Shown here one piece after another: positions 33,371 through 44,744 of a stretch of DNA of 64,000 nt. Every line of letters begins with the position of its first letter. Within the stretch, counting starts at the first letter, position 1. This stretch comes from Ceratotherium simum simum. Its lineage: Eukaryota > Chordata > Mammalia > Perissodactyla > Rhinocerotidae. The DNA lies in the NCBI RefSeq assembly GCF_000283155.1, contig NW_004454178.1:24432099-24496098 (forward strand). The letters run 5' to 3'. The translations under genes and the position numbers were made by a program. Below the pieces are notes generated by a model that did no database searches, was not told the origin of the DNA, and was given only the letters and a program-made list of their open reading frames with translations.

Positions 33371-34550
33371 TATCAGTAAATATTTCTTGAGCACCTGCTT
33401 AATATATAAGAAATAATCTCACATCTCTTGATTTCCTAAATTTCACATTGCAATGTGAAAGCTCAAAGAAGTATATTCATACTGTCTTAGCATGAAGGTC
33501 AGCTCTGTTTTCAAGTCATGAAAGAATACACTGTCATTGTAAAAGCATGAGTTTTATGGATGTTTTGCTACTTTGGGTGAAATAGTAGAACTCTTCACTT
33601 ATTCCTTGTTCAATTAGCATTTTTGAGCACTAAGATACATGATTTGTGTATATCTTGGGGGGAAAGCATGTCAATGTTCATAAGGCAAGGTCACTGCTCT
33701 TAAAATGCTTATTAATCCCAATGTGAAGAGTCCCCTCCCAGACCTGGCTCTCACTACACAGTAGCACTAGCCCTTCCCAAATCCAGGGGAAGAAATTCCC
33801 TTTGATACTCCCAATTTCAGGGCAGCAGGGACTTTTTGCAAAGAAAGCAAGAAAGGTAGCAGAGAGCTGCTTTGTTTGGGGGATTGTTTTGCAAATGTAA
33901 CTTCTCAAAGCAAACTCTTCCTCTGGAAAGTCTAGGTTTTCCCCATGGGACAGAAATTGTCCTTCCTATTGTCAGACAGATAAAGCATTGTGTTTTCCTG
34001 CTCAAGAAAGGGCGTCCTCCCTTGCTATGAGAAGACTTTTAGTACTGCCTGAAGTAGCTTAGCTGAAATTTTGAGAAGAGGGAGAGACAGAGCCAAGAGA
34101 ATGTTTTCCACTGAGAGTGAAACTTGCATAACATTAGGTCCATTTCCAACGCTTGATGTTTTCCTTGTCCATGCAAATATCTATCATTAATTACTTAATG
34201 TTTTTCTTTAAGTTGGCTCCTTTGAAAATTTAAATAATTTATTCCCATCCTAGACAAAGACATCCATGAAAACACTGGTTTAGTTAAATTTTCCAGTTAT
34301 ATTTTCTCTAGTTCACATTAAAATAATATATAACTAAAAAATTAAAAATTTTCATCTATCTGCCATGTAAAATCCACTCAAGTATCATCTATGGAATGCT
34401 GCCACACTTGAGAAATACTGATTTAATGCAACCTTAATGATATTGAGTTCCTGCAATCAGCAATGTTTGCTTGGGACACAACAAGAAGACAATGCAGGTC
34501 ATAACAGAGTTGGGGGTTGAAGACAGTTAATATGGGGACCAAGCACGTAG
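33371..34550. other. Unique stretch with a short MIR/L2-like start and a 40-base copied segment
   Basis: At 33378-33402 'tcagtaaatatttcttgagc' resembles the start of an antisense MIR or L2. No gene is visible. The only other structure is the 40-base copy at 34115-34154. Confidence 0.5.
34115..34154. repeat. 40-base exact copy of an LTR-internal segment
   Basis: Bases 34115-34154 (starting GAGTGAAACTTGCATAACAT) are identical to 32960-32999 inside LTR copy 2. The flanking sequence is unrelated to the LTR. The 9-base word ATGTTTTCC occurs on both sides (34101-34109 and 34156-34164), as if a short templated piece had been inserted with a flanking duplication. Confidence 0.9.
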
Positions 34551-34554
34551 AACT

Positions 34555-34738
34555 CTGCAGCCCTGCAGCCCTGACTTTGGTGCCAGCTCCACTACTGAGC
34601 ACAGAATCTATCTTCTTTAGACCTCAATTTCTCATACAAACAATTGGAATAATATCTCCTAATTCACTATACAATTGAAGCCGGGTACCTGAGGGTTACT
34701 GTAAATATTCAATAAGAACGTGATTACCCTCTGACCTT
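34555..34738 (+). mobile_element. MIR SINE
   Basis: 'gactttggtgccagctccac', 'ttagacctcaatttctcata' and 'gtaaatattcaataagaacg' follow the sense MIR order (the 'ctctggagccagactgcctg', 'ctctctgtgcctcagtttcctc' and 'cgctcaataaatg' regions). Confidence 0.6.
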
Positions 34739-34757
34739 GTTCCCAACACAGAAACAG

Positions 34758-35190
34758 ATGAAAAGAAGTTAATCTTGTTAATTTACTGTTTTCTTGTTTA
34801 ACCTGAGGGGTGACTCAAGGGTCATAAGGATTTATGTGCTTGTTTTGCAGAAGAAAAGAATGCCTTCAAGGAAGTTATGACCACTAGATAACCAGCCCCC
34901 AGCTACCGTTGACACCCAGAAATCTGATTGCCCAAGAGCTTATCTGGAGTGAAAGAAACAAGGATTTCCCCTTTGTTTCTCCAAAACTCCTTCTCCCAAG
35001 CCCCTTAGCTCTATAAAGACCCCCTGCTTTCTTCTTTTGTTAAGGCAGATTTGAGAAAACCTATCCTCTTGCTTTCTCCTTTTGGCCAATTTGAATAAAG
35101 CTTTCTCCATCTCCAAGCACCAATGTCTCAGTGATTGGTTTATTGTGCTTCAGGTACATGAACTTGAGATTAAGAGGTTCAGTATCACTA
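34758..35190 (+). mobile_element. ERV1-like solo LTR
   Basis: TATAAAGACCCCCTGC (about 35012) is followed some 80 bases later by AATAAAGCTTTCTCC (about 35094) and a U5-like tail. This is the promoter/poly(A) layout of a gammaretrovirus-type LTR. No internal viral sequence follows. The termini are approximate; I could not identify a target-site duplication. Confidence 0.75.
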
Positions 35191-35194
35191 TTGT

Positions 35195-35650
35195 GAGTAC
35201 TGACATTCACTCATTCACAGACGTTTATTAAGCACCTCTTCTGGGGTACCAAACACTGCTTGGTTCCCAATTCCAAGCAAGAGCTCCATCCATGCAATAT
35301 GCATATGTCATCAGTCATCGCTAAGTTACTTATTCAGTAATTCTCTCTATATACATGCTCATCCATAGTACAATATAGTTACTTTCAATTAATGTCCTTA
35401 TTTTTAATTTTCCAATTAAAGAACTGCAGAATACCTGAGCGTGTGTGGACTCTCTTAGGATCAGATGACAATTTTAATGCAGACTAATTCCTGCCTGCGT
35501 GGAGCCTTCTATCTACTATTAATGAAAATACATTAATCAACTCATTTCACAAGTTCATATATAATTACAATCCAGGGAAAGCCCAGGGAGCAGAGAGAAC
35601 ATTCAAGCATATAACACAAAGGCCTGACCTGGGTTAAGAAGTAAATGAAA
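35195..35650 (-). mobile_element. Possible L2/MIR fragments, antisense
   Basis: 'acgtttattaagcacctctt' followed by 'ctggggtaccaaacactgc' and, further on, 'cctgcctgcgtggagccttc' fit the antisense L2 tail and its 'tcatggagcttacattc' block. Intervening DNA at 35380-35460 is not L2-like. Confidence 0.5.
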
Positions 35651-35855
35651 TAATGTATATAAAGCCCTTTGGAACAGCCCATTATCCCTGTTCAGCTGGT
35701 GTTGATAGTGACACTGAAACAAGAGGAGGAATTCCCAGTCTTTCATCAGGCTAGGCTAGAGGCATTTCCATTGGTCCAAGAAAGAACCCCACCCGGACTA
35801 TCTATTTAGAAGTTGATTGCTCATCAAATCACTCCATGTTCATGGTCACTTATAG

Positions 35856-36410
35856 TGAAACCGAGCAAGAAGAGGTTAAAAAATCTTCCCTGGGCTAGAA
35901 GAAGTTAGCAAAAACTTTGAGATAAGCTTTGCTAACTGCAGCTGTGCATATTCAGCATAATCAACTGTTGTTTAAAACTGACCAGGTCTTTCTGTCTTTC
36001 CTTAGTACATGAGTGAGCTGTCTTTCCCAGGGAATCAAGGTCCAGACATCAAGATTCAGCCTCACAAGGCCAAACGCACGCTGAAGATGAAAAGTAACCA
36101 GAAAAGTCCAGACAGTCAAGGGAAAGACATTCAGTCTTCAAGGTCAAATGCAAGCTGGTGGGAAGGTGCCAACCAGCACGGCCTCATGCTCCTCCTCCCT
36201 TACCTAAAACCCCAACACATGTTCTACCTCACAAACTTTAAAACCCCTTGTTTCCCATCTTTTGGGGAGACGGGACAAATTTGAGAGCTCTCATCTCCCA
36301 GCTGACATCACCCAAAATAAAAACTCTTTCTTGCCATAAGCCTGGCGTTCTAGTTTTGTTTGGCCCCTCTTGTGTGGTGGGTAAAGAACCTGGGCATGTA
36401 TCCGGTAACA
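35856..36410 (+). mobile_element. ERV1-like solo LTR with ATAG duplication
   Basis: It begins TGAAACCGAGCAAG and ends TCCGGTAACA, and is flanked by ATAG on both sides (35852-35855 and 36411-36414), a 4-bp duplication as expected for gammaretrovirus-like integrases. CTTTAAAACCCC (about 36234) may be the TATA region, and AAAATAAAAACTC (about 36315) the poly(A) signal. The 555-base length fits a solo LTR produced by LTR-LTR recombination. The two 91-92-codon frames overlapping it are incidental. Confidence 0.85.
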
Positions 36411-36414
36411 ATAG

Positions 36415-37546
36415 TTCAACTGAGTTTCTTTTAATTAGTGTCTTTATTTCTACTTTTCCAATTAAAGAGCCACTCTGTGATATTGTCTGTAAAAGAAGGT
36501 CTGGACAGTGTGGACCCTACAGGTGATTAAGTCACTATGCTAATGGTCAGTAAAGGCTGATCCAATAGAATATGTAGGTCATGCAGCAACAGATGGCATA
36601 TTTTCATAAAAACCTAGAGTATGTCACCAACTTCCGGATGGAATGTCGTGGAAGTCGTTGGAGATATTCCAAATGACTGCACATTACAGGTTTCCATCTC
36701 CATTTATCTAACTGAGGTTGTGGGGTGATTAATCTGATAACACAATAGTGATTTAAAATATTTATTTTTACCATGACATATCATTTATTCAACTTCGCTT
36801 CAAAACATTACCTGGATTTTTTCCACTTTGCTGCTGTAATCATGCAAACGTAAACATGTGGATAATGATTGGATGACCTCATTACTTTGAAGTTTATAAT
36901 GTTCTTTAAATGTCCCTTTCTTTTATAAAGGTACAGGAAATGCAGTACTTGTTAAAAATCACTGTGTATGTCCAAAGGGGAATTTTTAATATTTAATGAC
37001 TGTAGATTTCACTGCTCCTAAGGCCACATTCTCCACTGTTCACAGCAGAGCCAAGAAAGGAAATCACAGAGGGATCTTTTGATGTCAAAGAAAAGCAACT
37101 TGAATGTCAGGGAAGGAGATAATGGGTGTCGCTTCCTTACAAAAGATAGGAATGACATAAACCAGGACACGGAGGACAGCAAGGAAGCCTAGCCTGGCCC
37201 CAAGCTCTGTGTTTACTTGATAATAATATCAAAGAAGCATCCTTAATATTAGACACCATACAATTGCACTGTTTCTTTTTCTCAGGGTACATTTAGTTCC
37301 TTTACAAGAAGATGTAAGCAAACCAACTTTTATAAGAAAAATCTAAAAACTCAACACTAACAAATTTTTTAAAAGAAATAAAGCAAGAATTTTGGCTCAA
37401 TACATTTTCCCAAAGAAATTTGACCGTATGATGCTTGGATAGTTTTCCCAGCATATTTTTTTCAATGTTCATTATTTAAATGATGTTGCTAAGAAGCTGA
37501 CCAATGAAACTTGAACAATTTGTATAACTTGTATAAAGGAAATTTC
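36415..37546. other. Unique DNA with a candidate conserved block at 36690-36910
   Basis: No gene is visible. The interval 36690-36910 is AT-rich, complex and unrepetitive, with GGGGTGATTAATCTGATAAC and GCTGTAATCATGCAAACGTA, and could be a conserved enhancer. The rest is AT-rich unique DNA. Confidence 0.35.
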
Positions 37547-37548
37547 TA

Positions 37549-37760
37549 TAGCCATGCGTCGCCTAACAACAGAGATACACGTTCTGAGAAATGCGTCATT
37601 AGGCGATTTCGTAGTTGTGTGAACATCATAGTGTGTACTTACAGAAACCCATATGGTATAGCCCACTACACACCTAGGCTATACGATACTAATCTTATGG
37701 GACCACTATGGTGTATGAGGTCCATCATTGACTGAAACGTCATTATGCGGCACATGACTG
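37549..37760. mobile_element. Tigger-type nonautonomous DNA transposon
   Basis: The ends TAGCCATGCGTCGC and, inverted, CAGTCATGTGCCGC are related terminal inverted repeats. TA dinucleotides at 37547-37548 and 37761-37762 form the target duplication typical of Tc1/mariner elements. Internal blocks such as GAAATGCGTCATTAGGCGAT and TGGTATAGCCCACTACACAC are known from a widespread mammalian Tigger-class MITE. It carries no transposase. Confidence 0.9.
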
Positions 37761-37762
37761 TA

Positions 37763-40394
37763 CAATGAAACTTGAGAACTCCAGGAAGATCTGTTCCTTC
37801 TTAGTAACATTTGCTGTGTTCTCCATTCATTTACTCAATCATTGAACTAACATTTGAGAAAACAGGTCAGTCTAGCCAGAGAGGAGGTTTTACCCCATGC
37901 TGCCATCACCACCTCTCTCTTACTGTGGACTCAGACATGCTTGATTACCTGGCAGCATGCAGAAGCCTATGAGAAGGGACATATTCTCAGTGGCAAAAAA
38001 AGTCAATTGTTGCCAGTGAGAGAAAGAAGTTTTGGAAGTACAAATATAAGCATTCAAAACAATGGCAATCGAATCTCTCTGGGCCAACACACTTCGGTAC
38101 ATAACATTACAACACTGAGCAGTAATTGATTTGCAGGACTATTCTGACTCATAATAACAAGCTTATATTAATTTGTTTCCTCTATATTCTGTTTAATCTG
38201 TTATATTTCAAAGTCCCATGGGAGATTATAAGGTTTAAAATTTTGCTCATAAAAATTAGTTTCAATTATCTGGTAATTTTTTTTAGGTGATATAACGCAT
38301 TCTCAGGGAGGTCAGATAACTTAGGTGTTGCTGAAGTTTACCTCAAGAAGTTAATGACTGTGGGTGCTGCCCATCCCTAAAATATTTGCACAGACTGATT
38401 AAAACCACAAAGAGTGGCTAAGCACCCACCATAGGGAAGGTGATGAGAAGTTCTGTGTAACAAGTGGAGTGACCTTTCTAAGTCCCCAGTAGGAACATCC
38501 CAGGGGAGCATTTCACCCATGACCTTGGAGGAGCTATTTGTGAAGATGGTTTGCTTAGGAGTCCCACAAAGCATCAGGGAATAAGCAAGGGGTAGTTCTC
38601 TAAAGGAAAACAGGGAGACTGTTACCACAAGAAGAGGAGAAGCAAGCAAACAGCAGAAGTACACCACAAACATGGTAGAGGTGATTTTCTAGAATATTCT
38701 GCCTCCTTCCACAAGAATCTTCCATGAGTGCCACACTTGAGCCCAGCGACCTTCCCAACAAGGAGAAAGGGGGACATCTCTGTTGTGAAAAGGATAGGTC
38801 AAAAGGGAGGGTGAATTCCTATCATCTTTTTCTCCCAAATGAGAATGGCAAATCCCTAGGGTCCAGTGCCCTAAAAGATTGAATGCAACGGGAGAGCACA
38901 AGTAGCACGTGGTTTATAGGACAATGTCTTGTAGACATGGAAAGTTCAACAGCCCCTCCGAATCCATCCGGGCATAGAGAGAAGAAAGGGCCCAGCACAG
39001 GGGATAGGAGACAGAGAAGCACTCTGCAAGAAGCCTGTCAGAGTATCCCCAGCTCACTCACGTCCTCACACTGACTGAATAGTCCTCACAGCTCTGTCTA
39101 AAGCTCTGACTTACTTTTGACAAGATAAAAGCCATCAAAAGCCAGAGACTTAAAACATATTTGAAGAGTCACCTTTACCATGTGGCCTTGGGGGTGTTTT
39201 GAAACCCTCAGTCGACTCACTAATTTCAGAGAAAAGGCCCGGGCACACACTGAGTTTGCCTTGTTAAGTAGAGCCAGTGCCTGAAGACAAGAGTGAGGCG
39301 CTTCCTCACCCAAGAATTTGGAAAGAAGGGAAAGACTCTGAGGCTCGAGTAAAGAGATGGTCTGTGAGTTATGACTGGGCCCTCGTGGGGATGCCCATGG
39401 CCTCATCCTGTGTGGGTTGTTCATAGTCCCAGTGATGCAGCACCAGAATGTGTCCACAATTACCAAGGCTGCCGTCAAATCACAAAGAAACTTTGTGATA
39501 GCACGAAGCCGAGACTTTGAAGAGACAGAGAGACCCTACCAATGTTTACCCAGCACTTTCCAAGATAGAGGGACATTAAATAAAGCGGACACAAATAATC
39601 TGGCTGCTGAAAAGATTTCTCGGTTATGACGTGGGGAGGCTGTCAGCGCTCATCATGTCTGCCCGAGTATTCTCTGAATCGATGTTCACCTCCTCACTCT
39701 CCTGTCGCCCTTTCACTCCCAAGTCCATTAATCCAGAGAAAAGGGACCTAGCTAGCAGTCTCTAAAATAGAAAGTTCACCTATGAAAAATTAATAAATTG
39801 CCTTTCTGCTTTATTTCCTTCATTCATGTCATCAATATTTATTATAACTTCCCATATGCCAAACACTGCGTTACAGTTTGATGGTCTCCAAATTTAATCA
39901 GATACAACCCTAGACCTCAAAGAGACTCCATTAGCCTGTCTCCACTCTATAGACATTTATAATATACCATGGCACTGCAATTGTATGGCTAGAAAGACAA
40001 GGAGAAGGGCAACGTAACCCAGTCTGTGGGTGGTCAGTGGTCTGAGCCAAGGTTGGACTCCTTTTGGAGCCTTTGTCTGGGCTGAGTCTTTAACTTTCCC
40101 CATCCTTTAGTAGGTAAAAGAGAAGAGAGGGGCAGAGGAGAACAGGAGAAGAAGCATGGAGGTGTTTTATAGCATGGCATGTGTGGAAACCTCAAGAATT
40201 TTGGCTTAGAATTTGAAGTAGAGAATGATGAGAAATGAGGATAGAAAATTACCCAGGAGCCAGAAGCTTGAATGAAAAAGCTTCTCAATAAAGGCTGAGT
40301 GGACTCCATGGTGGGGTGGGGTCTGTGGTAGTAAGCCACAAGAAAGAGATTAATGCATGGCCATTAGGAGTAAAATTTAAACTTTATTGGAAGA
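37763..40394. other. Unique or unclassified DNA
   Basis: No gene is visible. The interval 38100-38300 is AT-rich and could be conserved. The interval 38300-39640 has overlapping frames of 66-126 codons on both strands without domains and may be a decayed retroviral interior or other old repeat that I cannot identify. At 39825-39875 there is a short antisense MIR/L2-like start ('ccatatgccaaacactgcgt'). Confidence 0.4.
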
Positions 40395-40591
40395 CAAAAG
40401 AATCCCTGAATTAAGGATAGGTCTACATGTTTAGCAAAGGGAAGACTCAATATTACAAATATATTATTTCTCCCAAAGTCAATCCAATGCAATTCTAATC
40501 AAAATCCAGAGGGGCTTTTCTTTGTGGAACTCAAGAAACTCATTCTAGAATTCTGTTTTGATGAAGAACTAGGAAAGAAGTTATTATAGGA
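40395..40591 (+). mobile_element. L1 ORF2 fragment (left part)
   Basis: 'gggaagactcaatattacaa' and 'agtcaatccaatgcaattct' followed by 'aatcaaaatccagagggg' match the L1 ORF2 3' region on the plus strand. It is interrupted by an MLT1 LTR and resumes at 40996. It is full of frame breaks and non-coding. Confidence 0.88.
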
Positions 40592-40995
40592 TGAATTGTG
40601 TTCCCCTCAAAATTCATATGTTGGAATCTTAACCCCCAATACATCAGAGTGCAACCAAATTTGGAAATAGGGTCTTTACAGAGATGACTAAGTTAAAATG
40701 AGATGATTAGAGTGGGCCCTAATCCAATATGACTAGTGTTCTTATAAGAAGAGGAAATTTGGATACAGACAATTACAGAGGGAAGATGAAGTAAAGAGAC
40801 GCAGAGAAAAGATGGCTATCCACAAGCCAAGGAGAGAGGCCTGGAACAGATCCTTCCCTACAGCCCTCAGAGGAAACCAACCCTGCTCACACCTTGATCT
40901 CAGATTTCTAGCCTCCAGACTGTGAGAGAATAAATTTCTGTTGGTTAAGCCACCCGGTTTGTGGTACTTTGCTATGGCAGCCCCAAAAACTACTA
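40592..40995 (+). mobile_element. MLT1-type LTR nested in L1
   Basis: TGAATTGTGTTCCCCTCAAA opens the element, and 'gggccctaatccaatatgac', 'cttataagaagaggaaattt' and 'ctccagactgtgagagaata' follow. The flanks TAGGA (40587-40591) and GAGGA (40996-41000) are a 4-of-5 match to a 5-bp duplication, as used by the ERVL/MaLR group. L1 ORF2 continues on both sides. Confidence 0.95.
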
Positions 40996-41395
40996 GAGGA
41001 TCTTGTCCAATAGATATTAAAATTTATTATAAAGCTATGTAACTTAAACATCATTATATCAGGACCAAGATAGACAAACAGACCAGTGCAACAGAATAGA
41101 GCATTCAGAGCCATGAGGAAAGCAACATGTTAAATCTGACAATATCAGTGCTGACAGTGGCTTTCCAGGGACCCTGGAAATACAAGTAAAACTGAAGATG
41201 CACTTACCTATGACCCAATAATTCTCCTGTTAGGTGCAAATCCTAGAAAAATTCTCATGTGGACAAAAGGTAACACATATGTGATGCTCATTACATCATC
41301 ATACAACATGCAAAGAAAGTAAAACCACCTCAATGCCCATCAATACAGAAATGGATAAGCAAATTATGATGTGGTCACTTGATGGAACCACTTTT
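40996..41395 (+). mobile_element. L1 ORF2/3' fragment (right part)
   Basis: This continues the L1 from 40395-40591: 'ttataaagctatgtaactta', 'cagaccagtgcaacagaata' followed by 'gagcattcagagcc', then 'cttacctatgacccaataat' and 'ctcaatgcccatcaatacag', all typical of the L1 ORF2 3' end. Confidence 0.88.
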
Positions 41396-42925
41396 GTGGT
41401 CTGGAAAAGTCCTTACTTCACCTTTATTTTTGAAATATATTTTCACTGGGTAAAGAATTCAAGGTTGGCAAATTTTTTTCTTTCTGAACATTCAAGATGT
41501 TGCTCCAGTGTCGTCTTACTTATATTGATTTTTATGAGAATTGTACTGTCATCCACATCTTTTTCCTCTTTATTTTGTCAGCTGTTCCTCTTGTCATTTT
41601 GTCTGGCTGCTTTTAAAATTTCTCTTTCTCATTGTTTTGGAGCAATTTGACTCTTATGTGCCTTGGTGTTCTTTTCTTCAGGTTTCTTGTGCTTGGGGTT
41701 CTCTGAGCCTCTTGGGTCTGTGGGTTTATCATTTTCATCAAATTTGGGAAAATTTGAGGCCATTATTCATTCAACTGTTTTTCTGTCCCCATCCTTTTGG
41801 GGATGCCAATTACATGTGTATCAGGCTCCTTGTGGTTGTCCCACCATTCAATGATGCTCCATTCATTTTTTTCAGTATTTCTGTCTCTGCGTGGGCTTCA
41901 TTTTGTATTGTTTCTCTTGCTATGTCTTCAAATTTACCGCCTCTTCTTCTACAACATCTAATACATTGTTAACCCCATCCGATGTGTTTTTCATCTCACA
42001 CATGGTATTTTTCATCTCTAGGAGTTTGGCTTGTGTCATTTTATACATTTCATGCCTCTACTTGACTTTTTGAACACATAGAATATAGCTTTTATCATTT
42101 TACTTTAATGTCCTTTTCTCCTAATTCTAACATCTATGTCAGTTCTGGGTCAATTTTGATTGATTTAACTCTCCATTACTGGTCATATTTTTCTGCTTCT
42201 CTGCATGCCTGCTGTTGAGTGTTGGAAGTTCTTGTATTCCTATCAATATTCTTGAGGTTTATTCTGGGATGCAGCTATGTGGAAATAGCTAGATCCTCTT
42301 TTGGGTCTGGCTTTTAAGATATTCTATGTGGGACCAGAGCAATGCTCAGTCTAGTGCTAATTATTTCCCACTAATTAAGGCAAAGCTTTTCTGTGTGCCC
42401 CCAAAAAATGTCATGTGAGTCATGCAATTCTCGGTCTGGCTGGTGAAAACAGGCACTATTCTCAGACCATGTCATCAGCAGGCACCATTACCTCTAATCC
42501 TTTTGGGTGGTTCTGTCTCCAGACTGGGGAGGAATTCTTAAATGCATATGCTAATCATAATCACTGAATCCTTGAGAGTGACCCCTTCACATCTCCAGAG
42601 TTATCTCTCCGTGAAGCCCTCTCCTGCCTGGCATTCTGTCGTGTGAGCTTCAGCCACCATGATTTTCCTGTTTCGTGGCTCTGTCTTCTCAACTCAGGGA
42701 GTCATTAGGCTCTGCTGGGTTGTCCCCTCCCTGTACCATAGCCTGGAAACTCTCTTAAGGCCGGAAGATGGGGCAGTTGTCAATTGACTATTTCACGGGA
42801 TCACTGTCCTTCATTGAAAGTCCAGTGTCTTGAAAGTCCTTATTTCGTATGTTTTGTCTGCTTTTTGGTTGTTTCAGGCAGAAGGGTTAATTGTGCCATC
42901 TTTGCAGTTGGAGTAAGGTCATTTG
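41396..42925 (-). mobile_element. L1M-type 5' UTR, antisense, about 1.5 kb
   Basis: This reads as the reverse complement of an old L1 5' region. Blocks include 'tttcatcaaatttgggaa'-like sequence at 41737, 'tggaagttcttgtattccta', 'gttctgtctccagactgggg', 'ctcaactcagggagtcatta' and 'cttcattgaaagtccagtgt', ending near 'gttgtttcaggcagaagggt', close to the L1 5' terminus. Frames of 105 and 143 codons here are Phe/Ser/Leu-rich antisense products and not genes. Confidence 0.8.
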
Positions 42926-42929
42926 ATGG

Positions 42930-43262
42930 AAAGGAATATTGCAGTTTTAAGAAATGAACTATTAGATTTGTATACTAAAAACTTAAAGGAATGGATAGGA
43001 AAAACTTAAATCAATGTGAGGATGGTGATGCTTCAGAGACGGGAGAGTTGGGGGACAGAACCAGGAAGTAACAAAAAAGGGGCTTGAACTTTATCTGAAT
43101 GTCTTATTTAAAAAAATAGGAAATATGAAACAAACGTAAAAATGTTAGTATATTGGCATTACTTAAATCTGATAGTTGGCTAAAAGGATATTTATTAATT
43201 AACTATATTTTTTCTGTATCTTCAAATTATTTCATAATGTAAAACACGTATCATTTAGGTTA
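42930..43262 (+). mobile_element. Possible LINE 3' end
   Basis: 'gatggtgatgcttcagagac', 'aaataggaaatatgaaacaa' and 'tattttttctgtatcttcaa' followed by 'attatttcataatg' resemble the 3' UTR end of an old L1-type element. The assignment is tentative. Confidence 0.4.
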
Positions 43263-44740
43263 TTGGTAGCTTCTGCTGTCAAGAATAGATATCAGAATTT
43301 GCCTTTGGGGCTCACCATCCTTTGCTCACATTTGCATAATTAAAAAGCTCACAGAGGTGGCTTCCTGGGGGAAAAAGAAGACCCTCTTCTAAGAAAGAAA
43401 TATTAGAGGTAATATAGCTCTGAAGAGGTAAATTGTTCTCAGTGATTATTAGAGATGTTTTTAATGTAAGCTGAGTTCTAGAAGTGCATCTCTCCAAAAT
43501 GTTTCCTTTTGGAAAAATGGTTTTTGTGAATATTCATTTAGACTAAACTATGCACACAAATTTTTGTTCATTCTCATGCCTTTAGGGAGATGACTGCATG
43601 TGTGTGTGCATGCGTGTACATGCACACACTTTTCCTGTTCGAGGATAACAGAAATAGAGACCCTCAAAGACCTCAGACAATCTGCAGGCTCATCCTCAGG
43701 ACTATGAAAAGGAATAGGATTCACTGTGATATCCATTAGGTAACATGACTCAATATTAATGAACTAATACCCTAATATATGTATTGACATCAGGACTATC
43801 GCACGATTATCTTCTTGGGGCAAGACAAGGCTAGCACTGCTGCGAGTAAGTATGATATTTCCCTTGAAGAGAGAGGGGAGTCCTACTGTCAAATATGACA
43901 GGACGATGCAGATCTGGGGACAGCAAATGAGGAATTGCATCATTTCTTTGTGGGAGCTTCTGCCAATTTGGCTTGGTCTCAGAGGCAAACAGAGCCCAAC
44001 TGGCGGGCTCTGAATGTGGTAACATCAGTAGCAATGCTAGGCATTTCTTGTGATGTTTTTCCCTTCCATTATCTCCCAAATTTCCAGAAGTGTCTATTAA
44101 AAGTTACTTCCTAGTCTCTGCTATGCTTTGGAGAACTAAGGACAAGTGCATTGCACAGTTGAAGCGGACAACGGAAGAGGCTGTGCCGGCATCCGCAGCA
44201 GAGCCCAGCTGGGGCCGTGAGGCGGTGGTCTTGGCAGGCACTGGGGCAGAGGCAGGAGAAGGCAGCATGACAAGGAGACCACATCGAAGATCAGGGGGCC
44301 CATTCCTGAGCACAGGAGGAAGTGACCTTGGACACCTGTCAATGTAAATTGAAACGATGTGAGGAGACCACTTTCCAGTAATTAAATATTTAGGGATCTC
44401 TCATGACATTAACATCTGGTTATTTGTTGAAATTTGATTTTATTTTGAAGTCATGGATTGGTAAGGACCAGATATCTGGGTACAACTATCAAGAAAGAGA
44501 TATAAATCTAAGTTGGGAAGTGATGACATTCTCTATTGTGGCTCTACAGCAGGAAATCGCAGGATTTTTTCTCTTTCATGACAAACTTAGTGGACGCCCG
44601 CTCCATGTTGTGAACAGGTTAGGAAGGTTAGTTCTCATTCCAGCCTTTTCTCTTCTCAGAAGGAAATAAGCGAAGACTGAAGGAAGAAGAAGGGCAAGAG
44701 GCTCAGAGACACTGGAAGAATAAATAGTAAAGACACTTCT
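43263..44740. other. Unique non-coding stretch
   Basis: No gene is visible; frames of 60-88 codons overlap each other. The interval 44340-44480 is AT-rich and complex and might be conserved. Confidence 0.45.
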
Positions 44741-44744
44741 CAGT

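Noticed and set aside
41333..41972. Hydrophobic frames of 105 and 143 codons resembling membrane proteins
   Set aside because: They are translations of the antisense strand of an L1 5' UTR, where T-rich sequence gives Phe/Leu/Ser-rich peptides.
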